Shown in pieces: positions 1-7,561 of a stretch of 64,000 nucleotides of DNA. Position 1 is the first letter of the stretch. Each line of letters opens with the position of its first letter. The DNA lies in NCBI RefSeq assembly GCF_000016665.1, contig NC_009523.1:4649501-4713500 (forward strand). Direction: 5' to 3'. Source of the stretch: Roseiflexus sp. RS-1. Its GTDB lineage: Bacteria > Chloroflexota > Chloroflexia > Chloroflexales > Roseiflexaceae. The notes beneath the pieces were generated by a model. That model saw nothing but the letters and a program-made list of their open reading frames with translations. It ran no database searches and had not been told where the DNA came from. Position numbers and translations under genes: made by a program.

Positions 1-953
1 AGACCGTAATCGACCGGCAGGTTGTACCACGCCGCCAGACGCGGCGTAATCGGTACGAATTCGATCGGCAGGTATGGACGTGCCACCCTGCCGCGTGTTA
101 TCAGTTGATCGGCGACATAGCGCACGGTGTTACTGGGAATGGCGAACCCGATCCCTTCCGCCTGTTCGGCGCCGCCGCGTATGATCGCCGTATTGATCCC
201 GATCACCTCGCCATCCAGGTTCAACAATGGACCGCCAGAGTTACCGCGGTTGATAGTTGCATCCGTCTGGATCAGGTCGTCCAGTACGACGTCGCGGGTT
301 TGCAGCGACCGTCCAAGCCCGCTGACCACACCGACCGTTACCGAGTTGCGCAGGTCGCCCAGGGCGCTGCCGATGGCAACCACCCAATCGCCTGCCTGGA
401 CTGCGTCAGAGTCGCCCAACCGGGCTGCGGGATAGGTATCGCCTTCGATCTTGATCAGCGCCAGATCGCTGAACGGGTAGTCGCTCCCGATCAATTGCGC
501 CGGGCGCTGTCGTCCGTCGGCAAGAATGACGTACAACTGCCGCGCGCCTTCAACCACGTGGTGGTTGGTGATAATGTACCCGCGCGGATCGATAATCACT
601 CCTGAACCACGCGCTGGCGGCGGTTGGAATGTGCCGAAGAAACCGACCTGCGGCGGCAACTGCGACACCACCGTCACCACCGATGGTCCTGCCTCGCGCG
701 CGATACGCGCCGGCGCCGTGCGCACCGGATCGTCCGTGGCGACGACCAGCGGTGTTGGAGATGGGAGAAGGGTGGAGGGGAGCGTGGCTGGTACGGTCGT
801 CTGCGCTGTTTGATCGGCAATCGGGCGCGCAACAAAGAACCAGATCAACGCACCGCCGACAAGTGTGCCGACAACGCCGCTCACCAGGCTCAATCCGCCA
901 AGGAGCGCATAGATCACACAGGGGGAACGTTTCTCGCCGGAGCGGTTTTCCAT
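1..953 (-). CDS. HtrA/DegP-like trypsin-type serine protease (C-terminus beyond window)
   Basis: Membrane-anchored S1C protease of the HtrA/DegQ family, expected to degrade or sense misfolded proteins outside the membrane. A short cytoplasmic start is followed by one hydrophobic segment at about residues 12-40, then a Pro/Thr-rich linker and the protease domain. The triad is readable: His132 in TNHHVVEG, Asp163 in FSDLALIK and Ser239 in GNSGGPL. The frame runs off the left edge just after the protease domain, where a PDZ domain would be expected, so 3' completeness is unknown. The ATG at 951-953 opens the frame immediately before the membrane segment. It reads away from the AI-2E gene, with about 210 bp of leader between them. 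Confidence 0.9.
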   Translation of the reverse strand, partial: MENRSGEKRSPCVIYALLGGLSLVSGVVGTLVGGALIWFFVARPIADQTAQTTVPATLPSTLLPSPTPLVVATDDPVRTAPARIAREAGPSVVTVVSQLPPQVGFFGTFQPPPARGSGVIIDPRGYIITNHHVVEGARQLYVILADGRQRPAQLIGSDYPFSDLALIKIEGDTYPAARLGDSDAVQAGDWVVAIGSALGDLRNSVTVGVVSGLGRSLQTRDVVLDDLIQTDATINRGNSGGPLLNLDGEVIGINTAIIRGGAEQAEGIGFAIPSNTVRYVADQLITRGRVARPYLPIEFVPITPRLAAWYNLPVDYG

Positions 954-1132
954 GATGCTGCGTGGCACACGTATCGAACCAGCCAGGGCGCCGTTTCTGC
1001 ACTCACAAACCCGGAAATGCGCGGAAGGAAATTCGGATCGACACGAGAGACGTTGTACCGCAACGCCCCTGCCTTCTCAGGTGTACAGGGCGAGGTCGCA
1101 TTTGAGGTGCGACACCGTTTCTCGACAGCGGT

Positions 1133-1159
1133 ATTGTAGAAGAGAGCTGCCGATGCGTC
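1133..1159 (-). promoter_or_regulatory. Possible promoter for the htrA-like gene
   Basis: On the minus strand, TTGACG (1154-1159) and TACAAT (1133-1138) are separated by 15 bp, which is short for a vegetative promoter. A 6-bp-stem hairpin (GTCGCA/TGCGAC, 1095-1113) lies in the resulting leader. The matches are suggestive only. Confidence 0.3.
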
Positions 1160-1164
1160 AAGCG

Positions 1165-2403
1165 CTACGACGGGGGATGACCGGAGACCGGATCGACAAC
1201 CGGGGCGGGCGAGGGATGACCGGCGACCGGATCGGCAACCGATGCAGGAGCAGCGGGAGGGACTGATGGAGATGTCTCGTCGGTTGGAAGCATCATCGCT
1301 GTGCGCCTGGCGCGTTCATAGAAGAACTGGGTGATCGAGGCAATCACGCCAGCGACCGGGATGCCAAACAGAACGCCCCAGCCCCCGGCGACTGTTCCAC
1401 CGAGAAGCAGTGCTGCAAAGACGAGCAGTGGATGCAACCCGATTGCCTGCCCGACCAGACGCGGCATGACAATATTGAACTGCACCTGCTGAACGATGAG
1501 CAGCGTCAGCAACAGCCATCCCAACCGATCAGGCGCAAACAGAATGGCGAAAAGCGCCGGCGGGATCAGCGCGAAAAACCCCCCTACCAGTGGAATGAAC
1601 ACAAGTATGGCAGCGACGACACTGGCAAGCGCAATATCGCCGAGACCGAACATCGCCATCACAATCGCGTTTGCAACCCCGTACAACAGTGAGTTCACAA
1701 ACTGCGCCCGCATGAACCCGCCAAACACCCGGTCGATCACGGCAAAAAGGTTATCGACTTCATCGTGCCAGGATTGGGGCAGGACAGCCACGAAACTCTT
1801 ACCCATGCGCGGACCGTCAAGCGTGATATAGAAACTGAGGATCAGCACCAGAAAAATATTGAACAGGACGGTGGCAATGCTGCCGGCAATACCAAGCGAC
1901 TGCTGGAGCATTGCACTGCCAAAGCCGGTCAGTTGCTGGGCGATCGCTTCAGGTTGCACAATTGCGGTAAGATCGCCGCGAAATCCGAAGCGTTCCAGAC
2001 TTTCATCCAGTCGCCCGATCCAGCGGGCGATCGATTCGACCGTTGTCGGCACCGATCCGGTCAGCGTGGTCAGTTGCTGGGTGATGGCCGGTACGAACGA
2101 CAGGATCACCACGATCAGCGCGGCGAACAGCGCCAGGTAGATCAGCGCCACCGAGAGCATGCGCGAAAGGTGGCGCGGTGGTGGAGGAACCCGACGGGCG
2201 CGGATTGTAATCGGTGGGAGATCGAGCGCTGTCAGGCGTGACACCAGCGGTTGCAGGACGACCGCGATCAGCCAGGCAAGGGCGAAAAGGAGGAGCGGCG
2301 TAGCAAAAAAACTAACGACAACTACTGCGCGCTCGAACAGAAAAACCGCAGCGCAAATGATCAGCAGCCACAATGCTACTGTTGCGAGTCGTCCAGATAG
2401 CAT
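1165..2403 (-). CDS. AI-2E family transporter (TqsA/YdiK-type permease)
   Basis: Polytopic inner-membrane protein of the AI-2E/UPF0118 family, 412 residues. Two hydrophobic segments fill residues 5-55. A long soluble region follows, and then a block of membrane helices from about 165 to 365. The C-terminal half carries the family features PLVGGFFALIPP and MPRLVGQAIGLHPLL. Family members have been linked to autoinducer export, or to Na+/H+ antiport in extremophiles; the substrate here cannot be told. The last 30 residues form a Pro/Ser/Ala-rich tail with a duplicated DPVAGHPSP-like motif that is not part of the family core. It is transcribed in the same direction as htrA and thpR but is separated from them by leaders, so it is probably a single-gene unit. 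Confidence 0.85.
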   Translation of the reverse strand: MLSGRLATVALWLLIICAAVFLFERAVVVVSFFATPLLLFALAWLIAVVLQPLVSRLTALDLPPITIRARRVPPPPRHLSRMLSVALIYLALFAALIVVILSFVPAITQQLTTLTGSVPTTVESIARWIGRLDESLERFGFRGDLTAIVQPEAIAQQLTGFGSAMLQQSLGIAGSIATVLFNIFLVLILSFYITLDGPRMGKSFVAVLPQSWHDEVDNLFAVIDRVFGGFMRAQFVNSLLYGVANAIVMAMFGLGDIALASVVAAILVFIPLVGGFFALIPPALFAILFAPDRLGWLLLTLLIVQQVQFNIVMPRLVGQAIGLHPLLVFAALLLGGTVAGGWGVLFGIPVAGVIASITQFFYERARRTAMMLPTDETSPSVPPAAPASVADPVAGHPSPAPVVDPVSGHPPS

Positions 2404-2443
2404 GGTCCTATTATACCATCAGAGACAAGTTGGGAAGGTGGAC

Positions 2444-2490
2444 GTTGAAGGTTGAAGGTTGAAGGTCGAAGGTCGAAGTGAAGGTTGAAC
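2444..2490. repeat. Heptamer repeat array, GTTGAAG family
   Basis: Three GTTGAAG units, two GTCGAAG units and, after a 5-bp break, one GTTGAAC lie in the gap between the AI-2E gene and thpR. GTTGAAG is the reverse complement of CTTCAAC, the unit of the big arrays at 6.2 and 7.3 kb. Confidence 0.9.
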
Positions 2491-2492
2491 CC

Positions 2493-3095
2493 CTAACCGC
2501 TGGCAGCCTCTAGCCCCTGTAAATCCACTTCCGCCAGCGCCGTATAGCGTGGTCCTTCGGGACGCAGATCGCTGCGGAACAGCACCACGCGCTGAAGATT
2601 CCACGTATGGTTGGAAGAGAGTTTCAGAGAGCGGAGCGCAGCGCCAAGCCGCTGCTGCTGTTCCGCCGACGCCTCGTGGCGCACTCGCCCCAGGGTCAGA
2701 TGCGGTCGAAACGGTCGGGGGTCAGGGTGAAATCCGAGAGATGGCAGGCGACGCGCCAGCGCATCATACCACGAGCGCAGGTGCGCTTCGCCTTCCGCCA
2801 GCCCAACCCAGATGACCTGTGGGCGTTGCAGGTTGGGGAAAGCGCCGGGAGCGCCAAGCCTGATGTGCGCTGCCTGCTGCCCGGCGAACGACAACATCAT
2901 TGCAATCTTCAAATGCGAAACCTGATCGCCTGGAACATCCCCCAGGAACCAGAGCGTCAGGTGCATCGCTTCAGGTTTCACCCAGCGCACTGGCGGCTGA
3001 TCGCGCTTAAGACGCGTTTGCAGATCTGCCAGTTCCTCGCGGAGCGTGTCGGGCAGTTCAACAGCAATGAATAGACGATATGTCGCCATATTCAT
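2493..3095 (-). CDS. thpR: RNA 2',3'-cyclic phosphodiesterase (2'-5' RNA ligase family)
   Basis: Soluble 2H phosphoesterase of about 200 residues, the usual length for ThpR. Both catalytic HxTx motifs are intact: HLTL at residues 45-48 and HLTL at 132-135. The family opens 2',3'-cyclic phosphates on RNA and can ligate tRNA halves in vitro; the physiological substrate is unknown. No clear Shine-Dalgarno sequence precedes either candidate start (MNMATYR at 3095 or MATYR at 3089). The gene ends next to a heptamer array and stands alone between ppk1 and the AI-2E permease, all on the minus strand. Confidence 0.9.
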   Translation of the reverse strand: MNMATYRLFIAVELPDTLREELADLQTRLKRDQPPVRWVKPEAMHLTLWFLGDVPGDQVSHLKIAMMLSFAGQQAAHIRLGAPGAFPNLQRPQVIWVGLAEGEAHLRSWYDALARRLPSLGFHPDPRPFRPHLTLGRVRHEASAEQQQRLGAALRSLKLSSNHTWNLQRVVLFRSDLRPEGPRYTALAEVDLQGLEAASG

Positions 3096-3352
3096 GGTTG
3101 TACTAACAGAGACATTGAGGCATTGAGGTGTTGATCGGATCGCCTCCCGCCGCCGCCACTGCTCCCGCTGCCGGCACGGGCGCAGCAGCGCTGCGCCTCT
3201 CCGCTGCCTCTCGCCGCCACCCCCGCCATTGCTCCTGCTGCCGATACGGGCGCAGCAGCGCTGCGCCCCGTTGCCTCTCGCGCCTCATCCCCTCGCGCCT
3301 CTCCCACTCTCAGTTCTTGGTTCCTGGTTCTCGGTTCCTGGTTCCTGGTTCT
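3096..3352. repeat. Low-complexity intergenic block with 70-bp-period direct repeat and heptamers
   Basis: No gene is seen here. A segment of about 45 bp (3153-3197) recurs at 3223-3267 with a few changes; both contain GGGCGCAGCAGCGCTGCGCC. Pyrimidine-rich CCTCTCG-like units follow. From 3311 to 3352 there are exactly six heptamers of the form (C/T)(A/G)GTTC(C/T), the reverse complement of the AGAACC(A/G) units found beside tRNA-Ser. The array ends four bases before the ppk1 stop codon. Confidence 0.8.
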
Positions 3353-3355
3353 CCC

Positions 3356-5482
3356 CTACCGCGGCGTCATATTATCGCGGCTGAGGAACGCCTGACTATC
3401 GAACGGCGCCTCGCCTTCGGGCGGGCGGGCGCGCACATATGAACCATCGGGCATCAGAATGCGTGCACGCGACGTATCCCGCAAATACACATCGAGCAGT
3501 TGACGAATCTCCGCTTTCAAAGGCTCAGACTCGATGGGGAACAGTGTCTCGACGCGGCGGTCGAGGTTACGTTCCATCAGGTCGGCGCTGCCGAGGTAGA
3601 TATCTGGATTGCCGTTGTTCGCAAAGTAGTAGATGCGACTGTGCTCAAGGAAACGCCCGACGATACTGCGCACAGAGATGCGTTCGCTCAAGCCTGGCAC
3701 TCCGGGGCGCAGGCAGCAGATGCCGCGCGCGATCAACTCAATAGTTACGCCTGCCTGAGAAGCCCGATAGAGGAGATCGATAATCTTTTTATCGACGATT
3801 GCGTTGCATTTGAAAATCAGATGCCCCTGCCGTCCCGCCTGCGCGTGGGCGATCTCGCGTTCGATCAACGCTTCGAGACATTCGCGCATGCTCACCGGCG
3901 CGACGAGCAGTTTGCGATAGTGCCGCTGACGCGAGAAACCGGTGAGATGGTTGAACAGTTCCGATACATCGGCGGCAATATCGGGGCGCGCCGTCAACAG
4001 ACCAAGGTCGGTATAGATGCGAGCGGTGGTTGCATTATAGTTGCCGGTGCCGAGGTGGACATAACGGCGCAAGCCATCGTGCTCGCGGCGAACGATCAGC
4101 GCCAGTTTGGCATGCGTTTTCAGCCCGACCAACCCATACACGACGTGCACACCCGCGCGTTCGAGTTGTTTCGCCCAGATGATATTGTTCTCCTCGTCGA
4201 AGCGCGCCTTCAACTCAACCAGCACGGTCACCTGCTTATCCTGCTCGCGCGCGTGCATAAGCGCCTTCACGATTGGCGAATTCGACCCGACGCGGTAGAG
4301 CGTCTGCTTGATCGCCAGCACATTCGGGTCCTCAGCAGCCGCCTGGATCAGCGATACCAGCGGCTGGAAGGAGTGAAATGGATGGTGCAACAGGATATCG
4401 TGTTGACGAATCGCAGCGAAGAGTTCCTCACTGCTGCGCGCGTTCTGCAACGGCGCAGGGGGTATCGGGTAGAACGGCGGATCTTTCAGGTCGGGGCGGT
4501 CAATTTTCGTCAACTGCATCAGATCCGACAGACCGAGCGGTCCACGCATCTCATACACGTCGTCGGGGGTCAGTTTCAGATTGGTGAGCAACAGATTGCG
4601 CACCCGTTCCGGCATCGAGTGCTGCACCTGCAGACGCACAACGGCGCCAAATCGTCGCTGACGCACCCCTTCTTCGATCACGCGCAGCAGATCGTCCGCC
4701 TCTTCTTCCTCGATTTCCATATCGGCGTTGCGCGTAATGCGGAACAGATAGCATTCGACGATCTCCTCGCCGGGGAAGAGCGATGCGACATTGGCGGTAA
4801 TGATCTGTTCGAGCCAGGTGAAGCAGTAGCGTCGTTCCGGTGGAATATCATCCGGAGAATCGCACAGACCGCCTTCGATTGGCACCAGGCGCGGCAGCAC
4901 TGCTGGCACCTTGACGCGCGCAAAGAGTTCGCCCTCATCCGGATCGTGGATCACCACTGCAAGATTCAGGCTCAGGTTTGAGATATGCGGGAATGGATGC
5001 GCCGGATCGATGGCCAGCGGCGTCAGAACCGGAAACACCTCACGCTCAAAGTATTCGGCGCATGCTGCACGTTGCGCTGGCGTCAGTTCGTGGTAATCGA
5101 ACACATGAACGCCCTGCTCATGCAACTTCGGCTTGATGTCGTCGAGCCAGCAGGACCGATGCTGCTCAAGAAGCGGAATAACGACGCGGCGAATGGCGTG
5201 CAATTGTTCAGATGGGGTCAGCCCGTCCGGTGAGCGACTGGCGACGCCGGCGGCGATCTGTTGCTTCAAGCCCGCGACACGGATCATGAAGAACTCATCG
5301 AGGTTGGTGCTGAAGATCGAAAGGAACTTCACGCGCTCCAACAGCGGATGGCGCTCGTCCATTGCTTCTTCCAGCACCCGGCGGTTGAATTCGAGCCAGC
5401 TGAGCTCACGATTGAAGTATGGCGAAGCAGCGCTCAGAAGTGCCATATCATTCTCGATCGTCTCAAAAGCAACACTCGTCAT
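3356..5482 (-). CDS. ppk1: Polyphosphate kinase
   Basis: Reversible transfer of ATP gamma-phosphate onto polyphosphate. At 708 residues it is full length for PPK1. The N-terminal domain (FNRELSWLEFNRRVL) is followed by the middle domain and the two phospholipase-D-like C-terminal domains. The autophosphorylated histidine lies in RYVHLGTGNYN and the second conserved histidine in GRFLEHSRIYYF. The frame is open to 5512, but the ATG at 5480-5482 has AAGG eight bases upstream, so the shorter start is preferred. That Shine-Dalgarno lies in the loop of a perfect hairpin (5483-5500). No ppx neighbour is present; the gene appears monocistronic. Confidence 0.95.
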   Translation of the reverse strand: MTSVAFETIENDMALLSAASPYFNRELSWLEFNRRVLEEAMDERHPLLERVKFLSIFSTNLDEFFMIRVAGLKQQIAAGVASRSPDGLTPSEQLHAIRRVVIPLLEQHRSCWLDDIKPKLHEQGVHVFDYHELTPAQRAACAEYFEREVFPVLTPLAIDPAHPFPHISNLSLNLAVVIHDPDEGELFARVKVPAVLPRLVPIEGGLCDSPDDIPPERRYCFTWLEQIITANVASLFPGEEIVECYLFRITRNADMEIEEEEADDLLRVIEEGVRQRRFGAVVRLQVQHSMPERVRNLLLTNLKLTPDDVYEMRGPLGLSDLMQLTKIDRPDLKDPPFYPIPPAPLQNARSSEELFAAIRQHDILLHHPFHSFQPLVSLIQAAAEDPNVLAIKQTLYRVGSNSPIVKALMHAREQDKQVTVLVELKARFDEENNIIWAKQLERAGVHVVYGLVGLKTHAKLALIVRREHDGLRRYVHLGTGNYNATTARIYTDLGLLTARPDIAADVSELFNHLTGFSRQRHYRKLLVAPVSMRECLEALIEREIAHAQAGRQGHLIFKCNAIVDKKIIDLLYRASQAGVTIELIARGICCLRPGVPGLSERISVRSIVGRFLEHSRIYYFANNGNPDIYLGSADLMERNLDRRVETLFPIESEPLKAEIRQLLDVYLRDTSRARILMPDGSYVRARPPEGEAPFDSQAFLSRDNMTPR

Positions 5483-5500
5483 CGCAACATCCTTGTTGCG
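5483..5500 (-). promoter_or_regulatory. Hairpin presenting the ppk1 ribosome-binding site
   Basis: CGCAAC and GTTGCG form a perfect 6-bp stem around the loop AAGGAT, on the minus strand, ending one base before the ppk1 ATG. The Shine-Dalgarno core AAGG is in the loop. This could expose or occlude initiation. Confidence 0.5.
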
Positions 5501-5689
5501 TATACTTCTCAATGATACGCAATCGTCTCGATCCGGTCGCCATTGGGCGTTGAGGTTTTGATGATCCAGTTCAACAGTATGGCGCGTTGTTCGAGGAACA
5601 CGATAGTGTCAGTATACCATTGTGGATAGCAGGGGCGCAACCGTGAGATTAACAAAGTGGCGGAATACGCCATAACAACGCGCCCCCCG

Positions 5690-5726
5690 GCAGGGCAGGC
5701 AAAGGCGACCCCTTCGTTTGCCCTGC
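5690..5726 (+). other. Stable intergenic hairpin upstream of tRNA-Arg
   Basis: GCAGGGCA pairs with TGCCCTGC, and the stem continues inward with two G-U pairs and one mismatch, giving about 14 pairs as RNA from the plus strand. No T-tract follows, so it is not a typical terminator. The rest of 5513-5789 shows no gene. Confidence 0.45.
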
Positions 5727-5743
5727 TTCCACGTGATCCCCGG

Positions 5744-5772
5744 TTGCACAGGACGCCGATTCGTGGTATAGT
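5744..5772 (+). promoter_or_regulatory. Sigma-70-type promoter for tRNA-Arg(GCG)/tRNA-Ser
   Basis: TTGCAC (5744-5749), a 17-bp spacer and TATAGT (5767-5772) end 17 bp before the mature tRNA 5' end, the expected distance for a tRNA promoter. Confidence 0.7.
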
Positions 5773-5789
5773 AGCAGCGTACAGAACAT

Positions 5790-5866
5790 GACTCTGTAGC
5801 TCAGCGGATTAGAGCGCTTCCCTGCGGAGGAAGAGGTCGGGCGTTCGAATCGCCCCAGAGTCGCCA
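5790..5866 (+). tRNA. tRNA-Arg, anticodon GCG, CCA encoded
   Basis: A full cloverleaf can be folded: acceptor GACTCTG/CAGAGTC, D-arm GCTC/GAGC, anticodon stem CTTCC/GGAAG, T-arm GGGCG/CGCCC with loop TTCGAAT, discriminator G at 5863 and CCA at 5864-5866. The 7-base anticodon loop is CTGCGGA, placing GCG at 5824-5826 (reads CGC). Most bacteria decode CGC with an A34 (inosine) tRNA-Arg instead. Confidence 0.93.
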
Positions 5867-5876
5867 GCACAAACAG

Positions 5877-5905
5877 GGGCGGCTGCGCCGGCTGGCGAGC
5901 CGCCC
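5877..5905 (+). other. Hairpin between the two tRNAs
   Basis: GGGCGGCT pairs perfectly with AGCCGCCC around a 13-base loop, followed by TTCATCTAGCCCTT. It could be a weak terminator or a processing signal separating the tRNA-Arg and tRNA-Ser transcripts. Confidence 0.45.
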
Positions 5906-5924
5906 TTCATCTAGCCCTTAAGAT

Positions 5925-6014
5925 GGGGAGGTGACGGAGCGGTTGAACGTGCTCGTCTCGAAAACGAGTTGGGTCTGAAAGCCCACGTGGGTTCGAATCC
6001 CACCCTCCCCGCCA
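5925..6014 (+). tRNA. tRNA-Ser, anticodon CGA, CCA encoded
   Basis: Class II tRNA with a long variable arm. Acceptor GGGGAGG/CCTCCCC, anticodon stem CTCGT/ACGAG with loop CTCGAAA (anticodon CGA, reads UCG), T-arm GTGGG/CCCAC with TTCGAAT, discriminator G at 6011 and CCA at 6012-6014. The next base begins a heptamer array. It is probably co-transcribed with the tRNA-Arg 58 bp upstream. Confidence 0.93.
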
Positions 6015-6105
6015 AGAACCGAGAGCCGAGAACTGAGAACCAAGAACCAAGAACCAAGAACCAAGAAGCGAGAACTGAGAACCGAGAACTGAGAACTGAG
6101 AACAG
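6015..6105. repeat. Thirteen perfect-length heptamers, AGAACCA/G/TG family
   Basis: Thirteen consecutive 7-bp units of the form AGAAC(C/T)(A/G), with two variants (AGAGCCG, AGAAGCG) and a final AGAACAG, start on the base right after the CCA of tRNA-Ser. The period never slips. The reverse-complement form occurs at 3311-3352. Confidence 0.95.
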
Positions 6106-6187
6106 GATCAGGGGTTATGGGTTAGATCGCTTGATGGAATCTGCAACCCGTTTCCTGTACAGTCCTCACTTCCTCGACCTCTGTGTT

Positions 6188-6631
6188 TAACCTTCAACCT
6201 TCAATGCTCCACCTTCAACCTTCAACGTTCAACGCTCCAACCTTCAACGTTCCACCTTCAACGCTCCCGCCTTCAACGTTCCACCTTCAACGCTCCACCT
6301 TCAACGCTCCACCTTCAACGCTCCCACCTTCAACGCTCCCACCTTCAACGCTCCACCTTCAACCTTCAACGTTCAACGCTCCCACCTTCAACGTTCAACG
6401 TTCCACCTTCAACGCTCCACCTTCAACCTTCAACGTTCAACGCTCCCGCCTTCAACGTTCCACCTTCAACGCTCCCACCTTCAACGTTCCACCTTCAACG
6501 CTCCCACCTTCAACGTTCCACCTTCAACGCTCCCACCTTCAACGTTCCACCTTCAACGTTCCCACCTTCAACGTTCAACGTTCAACGTTCAACCTTCAAC
6601 CAATGTGCCAACCTTCAACCTTCAACCCCCT
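6188..6631. repeat. Large heptamer-type array, CTTCAAC / GTTCAAC / GCTCCAC mixture
   Basis: About 440 bp made almost wholly of CTTCAAC, GTTCAAC, GTTCCAC and GCTCC(C)A(C) blocks. Long open frames here on the plus strand encode only repetitive peptide and are not genes. The array ends next to the 3' end of the DUF1405 gene. No promoter or other signal is evident in 6106-6187. Confidence 0.93.
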
Positions 6632-6642
6632 AACCTCTCCCA

Positions 6643-7269
6643 CTATCCCTCGACCGTCGTGGTCGACAGGCGCGCCGGTTGTGCGACGGTGCGCGGCAGC
6701 GCCAGCAACGCGATGCTCAACCCGCCCGTGAGCGCAACCGTTAACCACATGATGAAATCGAACGTCACGTGGCTCGCCAGCGGCGGGTGATACCCCAACC
6801 CGTAATCGACGCCAAATGCCAGGACAAACCAGCCAATGACAGTGAGTCGTTGCGGAAACGATACATCGCCCAGGCGCGTGGCGAACAGTACCCCCTCGCA
6901 CAGCAAACCAATATGGGTGACGAACAGCACCATCTCGAACGGATCGATCACGCCTGATCCTGTCCACTGACGCAACCAGAATACCAGCGTCCAGATGCCG
7001 TAGTGTATGCACGCGAACGCTGTCAGCGTATAGAAGAGAGTCCAGCGTCGTCCTGCACGCATGCCAAAGAGCGCAATTGTGCCGAGAAACGCTGCGAGTG
7101 GGCAATCGGGAATGAAGGGCCATGCCCACAGCGGCGATGCCGCCAGCATCGGACCATACCAGACCGCTGCGCCCCACACCGCGCCGATCAGGTTAGCGAC
7201 GACGCAGCACCAGAAGATAATCGGCGTGCGCAGAATGAACTCGAAGAGCCAGTGTGTCAGGCGTATCAT
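6643..7269 (-). CDS. DUF1405 family membrane protein (YpjA-like)
   Basis: Integral membrane protein of 208 residues with five to six hydrophobic segments (about 12-35, 50-70, 75-100, 115-130, 140-155 and 165-190). It resembles the B. subtilis YpjA/DUF1405 family in length and in the WPFIPDCPLAAFL stretch, which corresponds to the family's FVPDSP motif. Function is unknown. The gene is flanked on both sides by heptamer arrays and has no operon partner. An overlapping frame starting at 7177 on the same strand is a shadow. Confidence 0.75.
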   Translation of the reverse strand: MIRLTHWLFEFILRTPIIFWCCVVANLIGAVWGAAVWYGPMLAASPLWAWPFIPDCPLAAFLGTIALFGMRAGRRWTLFYTLTAFACIHYGIWTLVFWLRQWTGSGVIDPFEMVLFVTHIGLLCEGVLFATRLGDVSFPQRLTVIGWFVLAFGVDYGLGYHPPLASHVTFDFIMWLTVALTGGLSIALLALPRTVAQPARLSTTTVEG

Positions 7270-7323
7270 TGTGATGAACCCTTGAAGTCAGAACTCAACT
7301 CCCGCGCTGCGCCCAGGGCAGGC

Positions 7324-7561
7324 GTTCAACTTTCAACCCACAACCTTCAACCTTCAACCCACAACCTTCAACCTTCAACCTTCAACTTTCAACCCACAAC
7401 CTTCAACCCACAACCTTCAACCTTCAACCTTCAACTTTCAACCCACAACCTTCAACCTTCAACCTTCAACCTTCAACCTTCAACTTTCAACCCACAACCT
7501 TCAACCTTCAACCTTCAACCTTCAACCTTCAACCTTCAACCTTCAACGTCCACCGTTCAAC
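7324..7561. repeat. Heptamer array, CTTCAAC / TTTCAAC / CCACAAC
   Basis: About 34 units with strict 7-bp periodicity over most of 238 bp. Only the first three bases of the unit vary; the last four bases (CAAC) are nearly fixed. The array overlaps the last codons and stop of the acyltransferase gene on the minus strand. Confidence 0.95.

Noticed and set aside
3500-4981. Open frame of 493 codons on the plus strand
   Set aside because: It is antisense to ppk1, which has full family motifs. The product has no recognisable domain; the frame stays open only because of high GC.
5690-5726. Intrinsic terminator
   Set aside because: The stem is strong but no T-tract follows on the plus strand; kept only as a hairpin.
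6183-6731. Frame encoding repeated STFN/PSTL peptides
   Set aside because: It is translation of the heptamer array. Change of phase of a 7-bp repeat gives such peptides in all frames.
7324-7561. Possible CRISPR array
   Set aside because: Units are 7 bp with no unique spacers, and no cas gene is present.
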